Part shown: positions 19,016 through 27,611 of the stretch, in pieces
How the letters are laid out: each line of letters starts with the position of its first letter
Numbering within the stretch: position 1 is the stretch's first letter
DNA from: Desulfobacula sp.
GTDB taxonomy: Bacteria; Desulfobacterota; Desulfobacteria; Desulfobacterales; Desulfobacteraceae
DNA length: 45,696 bases
Reading direction: 5' to 3'
Assembly (NCBI RefSeq): GCF_030611305.1
Contig: NZ_JAUWQB010000023.1
Coordinates: 1-45,696 of the forward strand
Position numbers and translations under genes: made by a program
The notes under the pieces: generated by a model
Databases searched by the model: none
Seen by the model: the letters and a program-made list of their open reading frames with translations, nothing else
Told to the model about the DNA's origin: nothing

Positions 19016-20596
19016 ATGACTGTTAAAAATAATAATATTTTTTTGCTCAAATACTTTCCCGCATTGATAAGCGGCACGGCTTTAACGCTCTCTTTCCCCA
19101 AGACAGGACTCTCATTCCTTGCTTTTTTTGCCCTGATTCCGTGGCTTGTATCCATCCGGTCGATGACATCAAAAGAGTCTTTTTATAGCGGTTTTATTGC
19201 AGGATTTTTCTTTTTTTTAACCCTTATTTATTGGGTTGTCCCGACCATACATGTATATGGCGGACTTCACCCGGTTCTTGCAATTTCCACACTCATCCTT
19301 TTATGTTTCTACCTTGCTCTATATCCGGCGATTTTTGCCTTTCTTTTAAAAAAAATAGATCAGAAATCCTGTTTTGCTCCAATATTTGCATCCTGTCTCT
19401 GGACAGGTCTTGAGTATATCAGAACATATGCATTCACAGGTTTTTCATGGGGGATTTTGGGATACAGCCAGTATTTAAATCTTTCATTGATTCAAATTGC
19501 TGATTTTTCAGGAGTTTATGGGGTATCCTTTCTCATTGTTCTCATCAATTATCTTCTGGCAGTCATCTGGATGACGGTGGTCAAAAAAAATCTGCAAAAA
19601 AAAATATTCCTCCCGGTTATTTATACTATCATCCTGATTGCAGGAGCTCTTTTTTATGGCAGCCAAAAAATCAACTCCGTTGATTCTCAAATTGAAGCGG
19701 CACAAAAAACAACCATTTCTATTGTTCAGGGCAATATTAAACAGGATTTGAAATGGAATGATGCATTTAAGACCCGGACTATAGAAAAATATATCCTTCT
19801 TTCCCGTGCTGAATCCAAAAGGACTGGTTCAAAAAAGGCTGACCTTGTGATATGGCCGGAAACTGCTCTGCCATTTTATTACGGGTTTGACAGGCAGTTG
19901 TCAAACCAGGTGGATCAATGTGTGCGGTCATTAAAAACAAACTTTCTGATCGGAAGCCCTGCATTCAAGTCTGATGAAAATCAGATCAAGTTTTACAATC
20001 GGGCTTACATGCTGAACCGGTTTTCCATTGTTACAGGAACCTATGATAAACACCACCTGGTACCGTTCGGAGAATATGTTCCCCTGGGGGACTATCTGAC
20101 ATTTTTAGGGAAAATCACTGCCCAGGCAGGAAACTTTTCCATTGGCGATAAAACATTTAAACCCCTGGAATTCAATAATCATAACCTGAAGGTCACACAC
20201 AAAACAGGGGTGCTCATCTGCTTTGAAATTCTATTTCCATCCATTGCATCCAAATTTGTAAAAAACGGGGCTGATATCCTCACCACAATTACCAACGATG
20301 CCTGGTTTGGGCATACATCGGCTGCTCAGCAGCATTTTTCCATTGCTGTATTCCGATCTGTTGAGAGCCGCAGAACCATAGCAAGAGCTGCGAACACAGG
20401 GATTTCAGGCTTCATCGATCCAAAGGGGAAAATTCTTGAAACAACCTCCTTGTTCACAGACCAGGCCATTACTCGACAAGTCCCTGTCCTAAAACAAATC
20501 AGTTTCTATACAAAATATGGGGATATTTTTGCCATCAGTTCAATCGTTGCAATCTGCTTTGCTTTTATGTTAAAAGGGTTTAGAAAAAAAGTTTAG
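19016..20596 (+). CDS. lnt: Apolipoprotein N-acyltransferase
   Basis: A 526-residue inner-membrane enzyme that adds the third acyl chain to lipoproteins. Six or so N-terminal helices (to about residue 215) precede a periplasmic nitrilase-fold domain and a final helix near the C-terminus. The catalytic triad is visible: Glu in VIWPETALPF, Lys between the DKHHLVPFGEY and the downstream loop as in the family, and Cys in GVLICFEILFPS. The start has only a weak ribosome-binding site. It is followed by prfB after 11 bases. RlpA and other lipoproteins in the window would be substrates. Confidence 0.93.
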   Translation: MTVKNNNIFLLKYFPALISGTALTLSFPKTGLSFLAFFALIPWLVSIRSMTSKESFYSGFIAGFFFFLTLIYWVVPTIHVYGGLHPVLAISTLILLCFYLALYPAIFAFLLKKIDQKSCFAPIFASCLWTGLEYIRTYAFTGFSWGILGYSQYLNLSLIQIADFSGVYGVSFLIVLINYLLAVIWMTVVKKNLQKKIFLPVIYTIILIAGALFYGSQKINSVDSQIEAAQKTTISIVQGNIKQDLKWNDAFKTRTIEKYILLSRAESKRTGSKKADLVIWPETALPFYYGFDRQLSNQVDQCVRSLKTNFLIGSPAFKSDENQIKFYNRAYMLNRFSIVTGTYDKHHLVPFGEYVPLGDYLTFLGKITAQAGNFSIGDKTFKPLEFNNHNLKVTHKTGVLICFEILFPSIASKFVKNGADILTTITNDAWFGHTSAAQQHFSIAVFRSVESRRTIARAANTGISGFIDPKGKILETTSLFTDQAITRQVPVLKQISFYTKYGDIFAISSIVAICFAFMLKGFRKKV

Positions 20597-20607
20597 GAGA
20601 AATCAAA

Positions 20608-21697
20608 ATGAATTCGGAATTAAAACAAAATATCCAAGCCATATATACCAAAGCCGAAAAACTCAAGGAGTATCTTTGACCTCCCTGTAAAACAAAAGCG
20701 CCTACGCGAACTTGAACATATTATCTCCCAAAAAGAGTTCTGGAACGACTCAGATAAAGCCACCGGTCTTTTAAAAGAGAGAACTTCTCTTTCAAATCTT
20801 CTGGAAACCTGGGAAAGCATTTACAAAGACATTGAAGATGCGGAAGTCCTTCTGGAACTTGCCCATGAAGAATCGGATAAAGAGAGTGAAAAGGAAGTGG
20901 CTGTCCTTTTATCAGCACTTGAGAAAAAAATTAAAAAATTCTCTATTCAGATCACCCTTGACGGTGAAGACGATGCAAGAGATGCCCTTGTTTCCATCAA
21001 TGCCGGTGCCGGTGGAACAGATTCCCAGGATTGGGCTGAAATGCTGTTTCGCATGTACACCCGATGGATTGATAAAAAAGGATATAAATATCAAATCATT
21101 GATTATCAGCAAGGGGAGGAGGCCGGAATTAAAGGGGCAACCCTTCGCGTTTCCGGGGAAAACTGCTACGGGTTTATGAAAGTTGAATCCGGAGTTCACC
21201 GCCTTGTCAGGATTTCACCCTATAATGCGAGTGGAAAACGCCATACATCATTTGCATCCGTATTTGTCTATCCTGAAATAAAAGATGAAATTAAAATCGA
21301 CATTGATGAATCAGATCTGAGAATTGATGTGTACCGGGCCAGTGGTGCCGGTGGACAGCATGTGAACAAAACCAGCAGCGCGGTCAGAATCACCCATCTT
21401 CCCACTGGAGTGGTGGCTCAGTGCCAGCAGGAATCCTCTCAGCACCGCAACAAAGAGATTGCATTTAAGGTTTTAAAATCAAGGCTTTACCAGATTGAAA
21501 AGGAAAAACAGAATAAAAAAATGCAAACTCTTCACGATGGTAAAGATGATATTGCCTGGGGAAGCCAGATCAGATCCTATGTTCTTCACCCCTACAGGAT
21601 GGTTAAAGATCATCGAACGGATTTTGAAATGGGTGACGTGGACAGGGTTCTAAATGGCGACCTGGACCTTTTTATTGAAGGAGTTTTACTCTCATAA
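20608..21697 (+). CDS. prfB: Peptide chain release factor 2, made by programmed +1 frameshift
   Basis: RF2 recognises UGA and UAA stops. A short zero-frame ORF starts at ATG 20608 (TAGGAG site just upstream) and reads 23 codons to TGA at 20677-20679. The rest is in the +1 frame from 20678 to 21697, giving 362 residues, normal for RF2. The join is the known autoregulatory slippery site (see separate entry). The peptidyl-hydrolysis motif GGQ is present in SGAGGQHVNKT. The stop-recognition tripeptide reads SPY (in VRISPYNASGKRHTSF) where RF2 usually has SPF. The downstream HD gene starts 4 bases after the stop. Confidence 0.96.
20662..20680 (+). promoter_or_regulatory. prfB: prfB programmed +1 frameshift site
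   Basis: The sequence CTCAAGGAGTATCTTTGAC has the canonical elements: an internal Shine-Dalgarno-like AAGGAG, three bases, then CTT-TGA-C. Slow termination at UGA when RF2 is scarce lets the ribosome slip +1 on CUU and continue in the RF2 frame. Confidence 0.96.
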
Positions 21698-21701
21698 AAA
21701 A

Positions 21702-22250
21702 ATGGACCCGCTCTTCATCATTGAAAGATTTTATACGCCCGGTACAAAACTTCACCAGGTTCTTGTTGAGCACAGTCAAATTGTCACTAAAAAAAGTCTT
21801 GAAATCGCCCGCAATCTGATTCATCTGAACCCGGATCTTGACTTTATTAAAGATGCTGCCATGCTGCATGATATCGGCATCTATCTGACCCGGGCAGAAT
21901 CTATTGGTTGTAATGGTGAAGCGCCTTATATCTGTCATGGATACCTCGGGCGAATGCTTCTGGATGAACAGGGACTAACCCCTGAATACGGCCTTGTCTG
22001 TGAGCGGCATACGGGTGCGGGAATTACAAAAGAAAATATCATATCAAACGGCCTTCCGCTGCCCAAAAGAGATATGGTACCCATCAGCCTCGAAGAAAAA
22101 ATTATCTGTGCTGCAGACAAATATCACTCTAAAAATCCGAAACATGCCGATAAAAAAATAACCACGATTCAAATCATTGAAGAACTCGAAAAAATAAACA
22201 AAAATCATGCACAAAGATTTTCAGGCTGGGCTGAAGAATTCAAGTTGTAA
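21702..22250 (+). CDS. HD-domain phosphohydrolase
   Basis: A 182-residue HD-superfamily protein. The metal-binding residues fit H...HD...D: His in VEHSQIVT, HD in AAMLHDIGIY, a second His in ICHGYLGR and Asp in AADKYHSK. Such enzymes hydrolyse nucleotides or related phosphate esters; the substrate is unknown. The frame is open from an ATG at 21654 inside prfB, but MDPLFIIERFYTPG beginning at 21702 looks like the natural N-terminus. The GAAGGAG at 21677-21683 is too far for either start, so initiation is probably coupled to prfB termination 4 bases upstream. Confidence 0.8.
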   Translation: MDPLFIIERFYTPGTKLHQVLVEHSQIVTKKSLEIARNLIHLNPDLDFIKDAAMLHDIGIYLTRAESIGCNGEAPYICHGYLGRMLLDEQGLTPEYGLVCERHTGAGITKENIISNGLPLPKRDMVPISLEEKIICAADKYHSKNPKHADKKITTIQIIEELEKINKNHAQRFSGWAEEFKL

Positions 22251-22329
22251 TCATCAGTCCCTTCAGCTTGCAATTGCCTCTAAGAAGGAATTTCCCGGTC
22301 TCCTTTAAAACAGAAAACCCTTTTATTTG

Positions 22330-22352
22330 TTTGACATCTTAAATAATTATTA
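22330..22352 (+). promoter_or_regulatory. Possible promoter of the PurF-like gene
   Basis: TTGACA, a consensus -35, occurs in the gap after the HD gene and is followed at ordinary spacing by AT-rich TTAATT/TAATTG, a weak -10. It implies separate transcription of the PurF-like gene. Coordinates are approximate. Confidence 0.35.
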
Positions 22353-22418
22353 TTAATTGATCGTATTTGGTATGGAACGGGGAGATGATCAACTTTTAAA
22401 AAATGGAAGAGAGATATT

Positions 22419-23822
22419 ATGGGCGGTTTTTTCGGTTGCGCTTCTAAAAAAGCATGTAATAAAGAACTTTTTTACGGAACAGATTATCTGTCACATCTGG
22501 GAACCAAACGCGGTGGTTTGGCTAGTGTGGATAAAAAAGAATTTTATCGATCAATTCATAATCTTGAAAATGCGTATTTCAGATCAAAATTTGAGCCGGA
22601 TATTGACAGCCTGGTCGGGAATATGGGGATAGGAATTATTAGCGATACAGATTCCCAGCCTATTATTATTCATTCCCACCTTGGAAAATTTGCTGTAGTC
22701 ACTGTCGGTAAAATTTCAAATCTTGAAATCCTCGCCCAGGAAGCATTTTCGAAAAATATTCACTTTGCTGAAACAAGCCAGGGCGAGATCAACCCTACAG
22801 AGCTTGTGGCAATTCTGATTTGTCAGAAAGGATCTTTTGAGGAAGGAATTTTAAACGCCCAGACAAAGATCAAAGGGTCCTGCTCTATGCTGATTTTAAC
22901 AGATTCCGGGATCTATGCTGCCAGAGATCGGTTGGGGAGAACCCCCATTGTGATAGGGAAGCGTGAGGACGCCTATGCAGCGAGCTCCGAATCCAATGCG
23001 TTTTCAAATCTCGGTTTTGAAGTCGAACACTATATTGGTCCCAATGAAATTATCCTGATAACACCCGAGGGTATCGAACAGGTTCAGCCGCCAGGTGAAG
23101 CCATGCAGATCTGCTCATTTTTATGGGTGTACTACGGATATCCGGTATCGTCCTATGAAGGGATCAATACGGAACAGGTCCGGTATAAATGTGGGGCAGC
23201 TCTCGCAAAAAGGGAAACAGAAAAAGCGGATTTCGTAGCGGGTATCCCTGACTCCGGTATTGGACATGCCATAGGGTTTGCCAACGAAAGCCACCTCCCC
23301 TACATGAGACCCTATGTGAAATATACGCCTACCTGGCCCAGAAGCTTCATGCCCCAGAGCCAGGAAATGAGGGATCTTGTGGCCCGGATGAAGCTGATTC
23401 CTGTCAAAGAAATTATCCAGGGAAAGCGTATCATATTCTGCGACGATTCAGTCGTAAGGGGGACCCAGCTAAAGGATAATACCCAAATTTTATATGAATA
23501 CGGTGCAAAAGAAGTTCATATGAGAATTGCCTGCCCATGCCTCATCTATCCCTGTGAATTCTTAAATTTTTCAACATCCCGGTCAACCCTTGACCTGGCT
23601 GGCCGGAAAGCCATTTACGAAATTGAAGGAATCGAAGATACGGATCTGACAGACTATGCCATGGATGGATCGGAAAAACATTCGGCCATGCTCGGCAGAA
23701 TCATAGACCGGTTAATGCTTACCAGCATCCGGTACCAGAAACTGGATAACCTGGTCAAGGCCATCGGTCTTCCAAAAAACAGACTTTGCACACATTGCTG
23801 GGATGGATCAGGTTATTTTTAA
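22419..23822 (+). CDS. Amidophosphoribosyltransferase-like protein (PurF paralogue)
   Basis: A 467-residue protein with the two-domain layout of PurF: an N-terminal Ntn-type glutaminase-like domain (about residues 1-230) and a phosphoribosyltransferase domain with the PRPP loop IIFCDDSVVRGTQ at about 337-350. True PurF begins CGxxG with Cys as nucleophile; here it reads MGGFFG, so the nucleophile is replaced by Gly. The C-terminal LCTHCWDG segment is in the position of the PurF C-terminal cysteines. It probably cannot use glutamine and may use ammonia or another amine. A GGAAGAGAG stretch precedes the ATG. No other purine genes are nearby. Confidence 0.85.
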   Translation: MGGFFGCASKKACNKELFYGTDYLSHLGTKRGGLASVDKKEFYRSIHNLENAYFRSKFEPDIDSLVGNMGIGIISDTDSQPIIIHSHLGKFAVVTVGKISNLEILAQEAFSKNIHFAETSQGEINPTELVAILICQKGSFEEGILNAQTKIKGSCSMLILTDSGIYAARDRLGRTPIVIGKREDAYAASSESNAFSNLGFEVEHYIGPNEIILITPEGIEQVQPPGEAMQICSFLWVYYGYPVSSYEGINTEQVRYKCGAALAKRETEKADFVAGIPDSGIGHAIGFANESHLPYMRPYVKYTPTWPRSFMPQSQEMRDLVARMKLIPVKEIIQGKRIIFCDDSVVRGTQLKDNTQILYEYGAKEVHMRIACPCLIYPCEFLNFSTSRSTLDLAGRKAIYEIEGIEDTDLTDYAMDGSEKHSAMLGRIIDRLMLTSIRYQKLDNLVKAIGLPKNRLCTHCWDGSGYF

Positions 23823-23847
23823 TACAGGAACAAGGATATAAAATAAG

Positions 23848-25419
23848 GTGAGTAGCATCAGTACAGATACAAAGATTGGCGACAAACAAGACACCCTGAC
23901 GGCCATACACGATTGTATTCCCCTTCTGGAAAAGATTGCGGACCGATCCGAACTTCTGGCGTACTTGCCGGAGTCCGAACGGATTGCTCTGATCACTGCG
24001 GCCGGAAAAATATCCCGGCCAGACAAAGAGGAAATTAAAAAGCGGAACAAGGACAGAAAGCAGCAAAAACGGTTGGCCATTGTGAAAAAAGAACGCCGAC
24101 TGAGGGCGGCCACAGGAATCCGGAGGGCCAGGGAAACCGATGTCTTTACCGCTCCCCGGCAAATTTCATTTGACAACAGAGAAACCGACAAACAAGATAA
24201 CACACAAAGACTGGAAACACCGCGCAACTGCTATGTGTGCAAAGCCGAATTTACGCAGCTCCATCATTTCTATGACACCATGTGCCCGGAATGTGCAGCC
24301 TTAAATTATCAGAAACGCTTCCAGGCTACCTCCTTAAAAGGACAGGTGGCCTTGATCACAGGCTCCCGGCTCAAGATCGGATACCAGGCCACCTTGATGA
24401 TGCTTAAGGCCGGTGCAAGGGTGATTGCCACCACCCGTTTTCCCAAGGACTCAGCCTTACGATTTTCCAGGGAACCGGACTTTTCCGACTGGGGCCAAAG
24501 GCTCCAGATTTACGGGCTGGATCTTCGCCACACCCCCAGTGTAGAGCTTTTTACCGATTATATCAGGGAAACCTATCAGCGCCTGGATATTCTCATCAAC
24601 AATGCTGCCCAGACCGTCCGGCGGCCGCCCGGGTTTTACGCCCATCTCATGGAAAATGAAACAAGACCGGTGGCTGACTTGCCAATGGATGCCCAGACCC
24701 TTTTAGGACAGTACCAGACCTGTCTTTCCCGGCTGGAATACGGGCAGGCAAAAAATGTGGGCACAGAAAAAGCCATGCCCGTCACCTGGAACGGCACAGC
24801 CCCGGGGGTGGGATTGCGCATGTCCGCCCATCTGTCCCAGATTCCCTATTCCTATGACCATTCCCTGGATGTGCCCGAGGTCTTTCCCGCAGAAAAACTG
24901 GATGCCGACCTCCAGCAGGTGGACCTTAGGAAAACCAATTCCTGGCGGCTGAGGCTGGGGGAGATCCAGACCTCGGAAATGCTGGAGATCCAGCTGGTCA
25001 ATTCCGTGGCTCCTTTTGTCTTGTGCAATAGGCTGGCGGATTTGATGAAACAAAATTACACAGGACAAAAACACATTGTCAATGTCTCGGCCATGGAAGG
25101 CAAGTTTCTGAGATTTAAAAAAGGCAGTCGCCACCCCCATACCAATATGGCCAAGGCCTCCCTGAACATGCTCACCCATACCGCAGCCAGTGATCTGGCC
25201 AAATACGGAATTTTTATGAATGCCGTGGACACAGGCTGGGTCACGGATGAGGATCCTGCCATCCTGGCCACGCTCAAACAGGACCGCCATGATTTCCAGC
25301 CACCGCTTGATATTGTGGATGGAGCGGCAAGGATCTGTGACCCGTTTTTCCACGGCATCCTGACCAAAAAACACTGGTGCGGCAAATTTTTAAAGGATTA
25401 TTTCCCCATCGACTGGTAG
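23848..25419 (+). CDS. Zinc-ribbon short-chain dehydrogenase-like protein
   Basis: A 523-residue protein, about twice a normal SDR. Residues 1-120 are charged and helical. A CxxC...CxxC zinc-ribbon-like motif follows at about 128-153 (CYVCKAEF to CPECAAL). A Rossmann domain starts at about 169 with [13 protein letters not shown] and contains LINNAAQ and NVSAMEG. The catalytic YxxxK motif is instead TNMAK (in [10 protein letters not shown]), so the Tyr is missing although the Lys is present. A roughly 80-residue insertion lies between NNAAQ and the later strands. It starts with GTG at 23848, 25 bases after the PurF-like stop. It appears more GC-rich than its neighbours. Substrate unknown. Confidence 0.8.
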   Translation: MSSISTDTKIGDKQDTLTAIHDCIPLLEKIADRSELLAYLPESERIALITAAGKISRPDKEEIKKRNKDRKQQKRLAIVKKERRLRAATGIRRARETDVFTAPRQISFDNRETDKQDNTQRLETPRNCYVCKAEFTQLHHFYDTMCPECAALNYQKRFQATSLKGQVALITGSRLKIGYQATLMMLKAGARVIATTRFPKDSALRFSREPDFSDWGQRLQIYGLDLRHTPSVELFTDYIRETYQRLDILINNAAQTVRRPPGFYAHLMENETRPVADLPMDAQTLLGQYQTCLSRLEYGQAKNVGTEKAMPVTWNGTAPGVGLRMSAHLSQIPYSYDHSLDVPEVFPAEKLDADLQQVDLRKTNSWRLRLGEIQTSEMLEIQLVNSVAPFVLCNRLADLMKQNYTGQKHIVNVSAMEGKFLRFKKGSRHPHTNMAKASLNMLTHTAASDLAKYGIFMNAVDTGWVTDEDPAILATLKQDRHDFQPPLDIVDGAARICDPFFHGILTKKHWCGKFLKDYFPIDW

Positions 25420-25506
25420 GCGGCGGGCAGCATAAGAATACTTATATTGCGAATTTTTTTCTACTTTAATTTTGGTGAAATTTCAGTTTAATAAAAAGGT
25501 TGTCCA

Positions 25507-25941
25507 ATGGACAAGATCTCTTCAATAGCAGTACTCGGAACTTTTGTCGCCAAAGTAAGTGCGAGGCTTGTTTATGAACATGTCAATCTTATTGTTGAAA
25601 ATCAGCTTGATATTAAAAAACAAAAAAATGCAAACGGGGGATTGATTTTGATGAAATATTAGTTTAAAAGTTGATGAAATAAAAACACTTCTTGAGCTTA
25701 CGCTCTTATTTCAGCATTGAAGATGTTCAGACTTTGGAGTCCACCGTACAACAAGACCATAGATATTCATTCATCTTTTGCTTTAAATATGAAGCCGTAT
25801 ATGGATGGACACAAAAATTAAATTTGAATTTCGTATCTGAATTATAAAAGGTCTACTACATGCTTCGACAGGTCTCAAAGATATTATGCGATTTGTTGAA
25901 TGTTTGGGGAGTTATGAAGAATTAAAACAAGGAATACAATG
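25507..25941 (+). pseudogene. Decayed small gene upstream of a membrane-protein gene
   Basis: An ATG at 25507 opens 51 codons (MDKISSIAVLGTFVAKV, to TAG at 25660). Coding-looking stretches continue in other frames: LKVDEIKTLLEL near 25664, SIEDVQTLESTV from 25713 to TAA at 25845, and LLHASTGLKDIMRFVECLG from about 25853 to TGA at 25939-25941, which overlaps the next gene's ATG as ATGA. The simplest reading is one gene of about 140 codons broken by at least two frameshifts. I do not recognise the family. Alternatively only the 51-codon ORF is real. This accounts for most of the 519-base gap; 25420-25506 shows nothing. Confidence 0.35.
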
Positions 25942-26736
25942 AAAACAATTTCGAAGATTTTTCAAGAATTATATTTTCCAACGAATAAAAACTCAAAATT
26001 AAACAATGAAAACAAGCGGAAACGGGTATATTTCCTTACAGCCACATCTGTTGCTGTACCGCTACTCCTTGCATTCGGTTTTTCTCATCTAATGATTGGC
26101 GGAGGTTTGAAAGATGCATGGGCTAACTTTCTAACTGCTGGAATCCTTATTGTAGTTTTTCAGATTCTAAGAAAAGCAGAAAATGACGAAACTCCATATC
26201 GAATAGCCACAACAGCTATCACGTTTCTTTTTTTATACAATGTTGCATCGGGATTATACAATGGAGCAGACATTTTATGGCTGTATATATATCCAATGAC
26301 AGCCTTGTTTCTTTTAGGCAGTAAGGAAGGAATTGTCTGGAGCGGTTTGATGATGGGAACGGCTTTTGCGATGATACAATTCCCAGGAGTATTAAATGTT
26401 TTTGATTATTCCACCGACTTCAAGACACGGTTTATCATTTCCATGTTGGTTGTTACCTTTTTCTCATGGCTGTTCGAATCCCTTCGGCAACATTTTTATG
26501 AACGATTACAGAATCAGAAAATCGAACTTGAAGCTGCATTTACAAAAATTAAGACTTTGAGCGGGATGATCCCGATCTGTGCATCCTGTAAAAAAATCAG
26601 AGATGATTCTGGATACTGGAATCAAATCGAATCTTATATACAAAAACATTCAGAAGCAGAATTCAGCCATGGGATCTGTCCAGAATGTGCAAAAAAATTA
26701 TATCCCGACTTGGATCTAGATGAAAATATCGGGTAA
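25939..26736 (+). CDS. Six-helix membrane protein with CxxC...CxxC tail
   Basis: A 265-residue protein with six predicted helices from about residue 30 to 185, a short helical linker (RLQNQKIELEAAFTKIKTLSG), and a tail with PICASCKKIRDDSGYWNQIE and HGICPECAKKLYPD. This tail, two CxxC pairs around a WxxIExY motif, recurs at the ends of bacterial signalling proteins such as PAS/GGDEF and response-regulator proteins, and probably binds a metal. Here it sits on a sensor-like membrane domain with no output domain. Its function is unknown. The gene is AT-rich. Confidence 0.7.
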   Translation: MKTISKIFQELYFPTNKNSKLNNENKRKRVYFLTATSVAVPLLLAFGFSHLMIGGGLKDAWANFLTAGILIVVFQILRKAENDETPYRIATTAITFLFLYNVASGLYNGADILWLYIYPMTALFLLGSKEGIVWSGLMMGTAFAMIQFPGVLNVFDYSTDFKTRFIISMLVVTFFSWLFESLRQHFYERLQNQKIELEAAFTKIKTLSGMIPICASCKKIRDDSGYWNQIESYIQKHSEAEFSHGICPECAKKLYPDLDLDENIG

Positions 26737-26780
26737 AGACTTTAAATGCATAGTTCGATACATTGGAACTCAAGAAGGGG

Positions 26781-27611
26781 TCAGTTCACTGAAACAAGAT
26801 CAAAGATAACACTTCCGATAAACACTTTTACCTTTATTCTCACGGGGATCTTTCTATCATCTGCCGTGACCCAGAGTTTTACCGTGGGATTTTCACTCTT
26901 TTTAAACACGCCTGAAAAATGATTGATCTGAGGGACAAGCAGATACGTATCAAAGGTTCCCGAGGGTACGGTGATTTTTTCTTTTTTAATCACCCTGGCT
27001 TTTTGCATGAAATATTTTTTCCCATCCGTCACCGGGAAGGACAGGTTCTGATCGGCTTTAAAATCTAAGGTTCGCATTTTATAAAAGGCTGAAACCGGGC
27101 CAAATGTCTTCAAAGGAATCTTGATTGGGTCTCTTTTTTCGCCGAAGTTGGAATAGGCGGCTGTTTTCTTTTCCCAGTCAAAGTGAACAATCACCTCTCT
27201 TTTATCTTTACCCGATTGTTTCTTCTTGTGTAAAAGAGACCGGGTGAACGCTAAATCAGTAAATCCTTCCAGCCGGTCCCTGATTTTGTAAAGCAGATCA
27301 ATATGTCGATTTGACTTTACATCAAGTAAAAAATGATATGCTTTTTCCCCATCGATAGTTGTAAAAGGAAGAACCTTGAAATTTGCTTCTCCAGCCTTGA
27401 TCATTTCCCAGCTGACGGTGTATTTGATTTCTTCACCAATAAAAAACGGCAATACCTTTTCTCCTGCATAGCTGAAAAATGTAAAAAAAAACGAGGCTCC
27501 CGTCAGAATAATAATAAAAAAATACGCGCGTGAAATTCTAATGCATTGCTTCTGCAATGGATACCGTCCTGTCACCCAGTATATTGACATAGCTTGCCAT
27601 TTCATTGTCAT
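26781..27611 (-). CDS. DUF3108 periplasmic or outer-membrane-associated protein
   Basis: A protein of up to 276 residues. After a hydrophobic signal segment (YFFIIILTGASFFFTFFSYA) come beta-rich sequences typical of DUF3108: GEEIKYTVSWEMIKAGEANF, then LLYKIRDRLEGFTD and PSGTFDTYLLVPQI. Function of the family is unknown; it is usually secreted. The frame extends 74 bases into the gapdh gene, and no start codon exists between the gapdh stop and the signal segment. ATGs at 27611, 27605 and 27590 are possible, so the true start is uncertain. It is probably cotranscribed with gapdh. Confidence 0.75.
   Translation of the reverse strand: MTMKWQAMSIYWVTGRYPLQKQCIRISRAYFFIIILTGASFFFTFFSYAGEKVLPFFIGEEIKYTVSWEMIKAGEANFKVLPFTTIDGEKAYHFLLDVKSNRHIDLLYKIRDRLEGFTDLAFTRSLLHKKKQSGKDKREVIVHFDWEKKTAAYSNFGEKRDPIKIPLKTFGPVSAFYKMRTLDFKADQNLSFPVTDGKKYFMQKARVIKKEKITVPSGTFDTYLLVPQINHFSGVFKKSENPTVKLWVTADDRKIPVRIKVKVFIGSVIFDLVSVN

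Noticed and set aside
24703-25374. 223-codon reverse ORF
   Set aside because: It is fully antisense to the GC-rich SDR-like gene and shows His/Gln/Gly-rich shadow composition.
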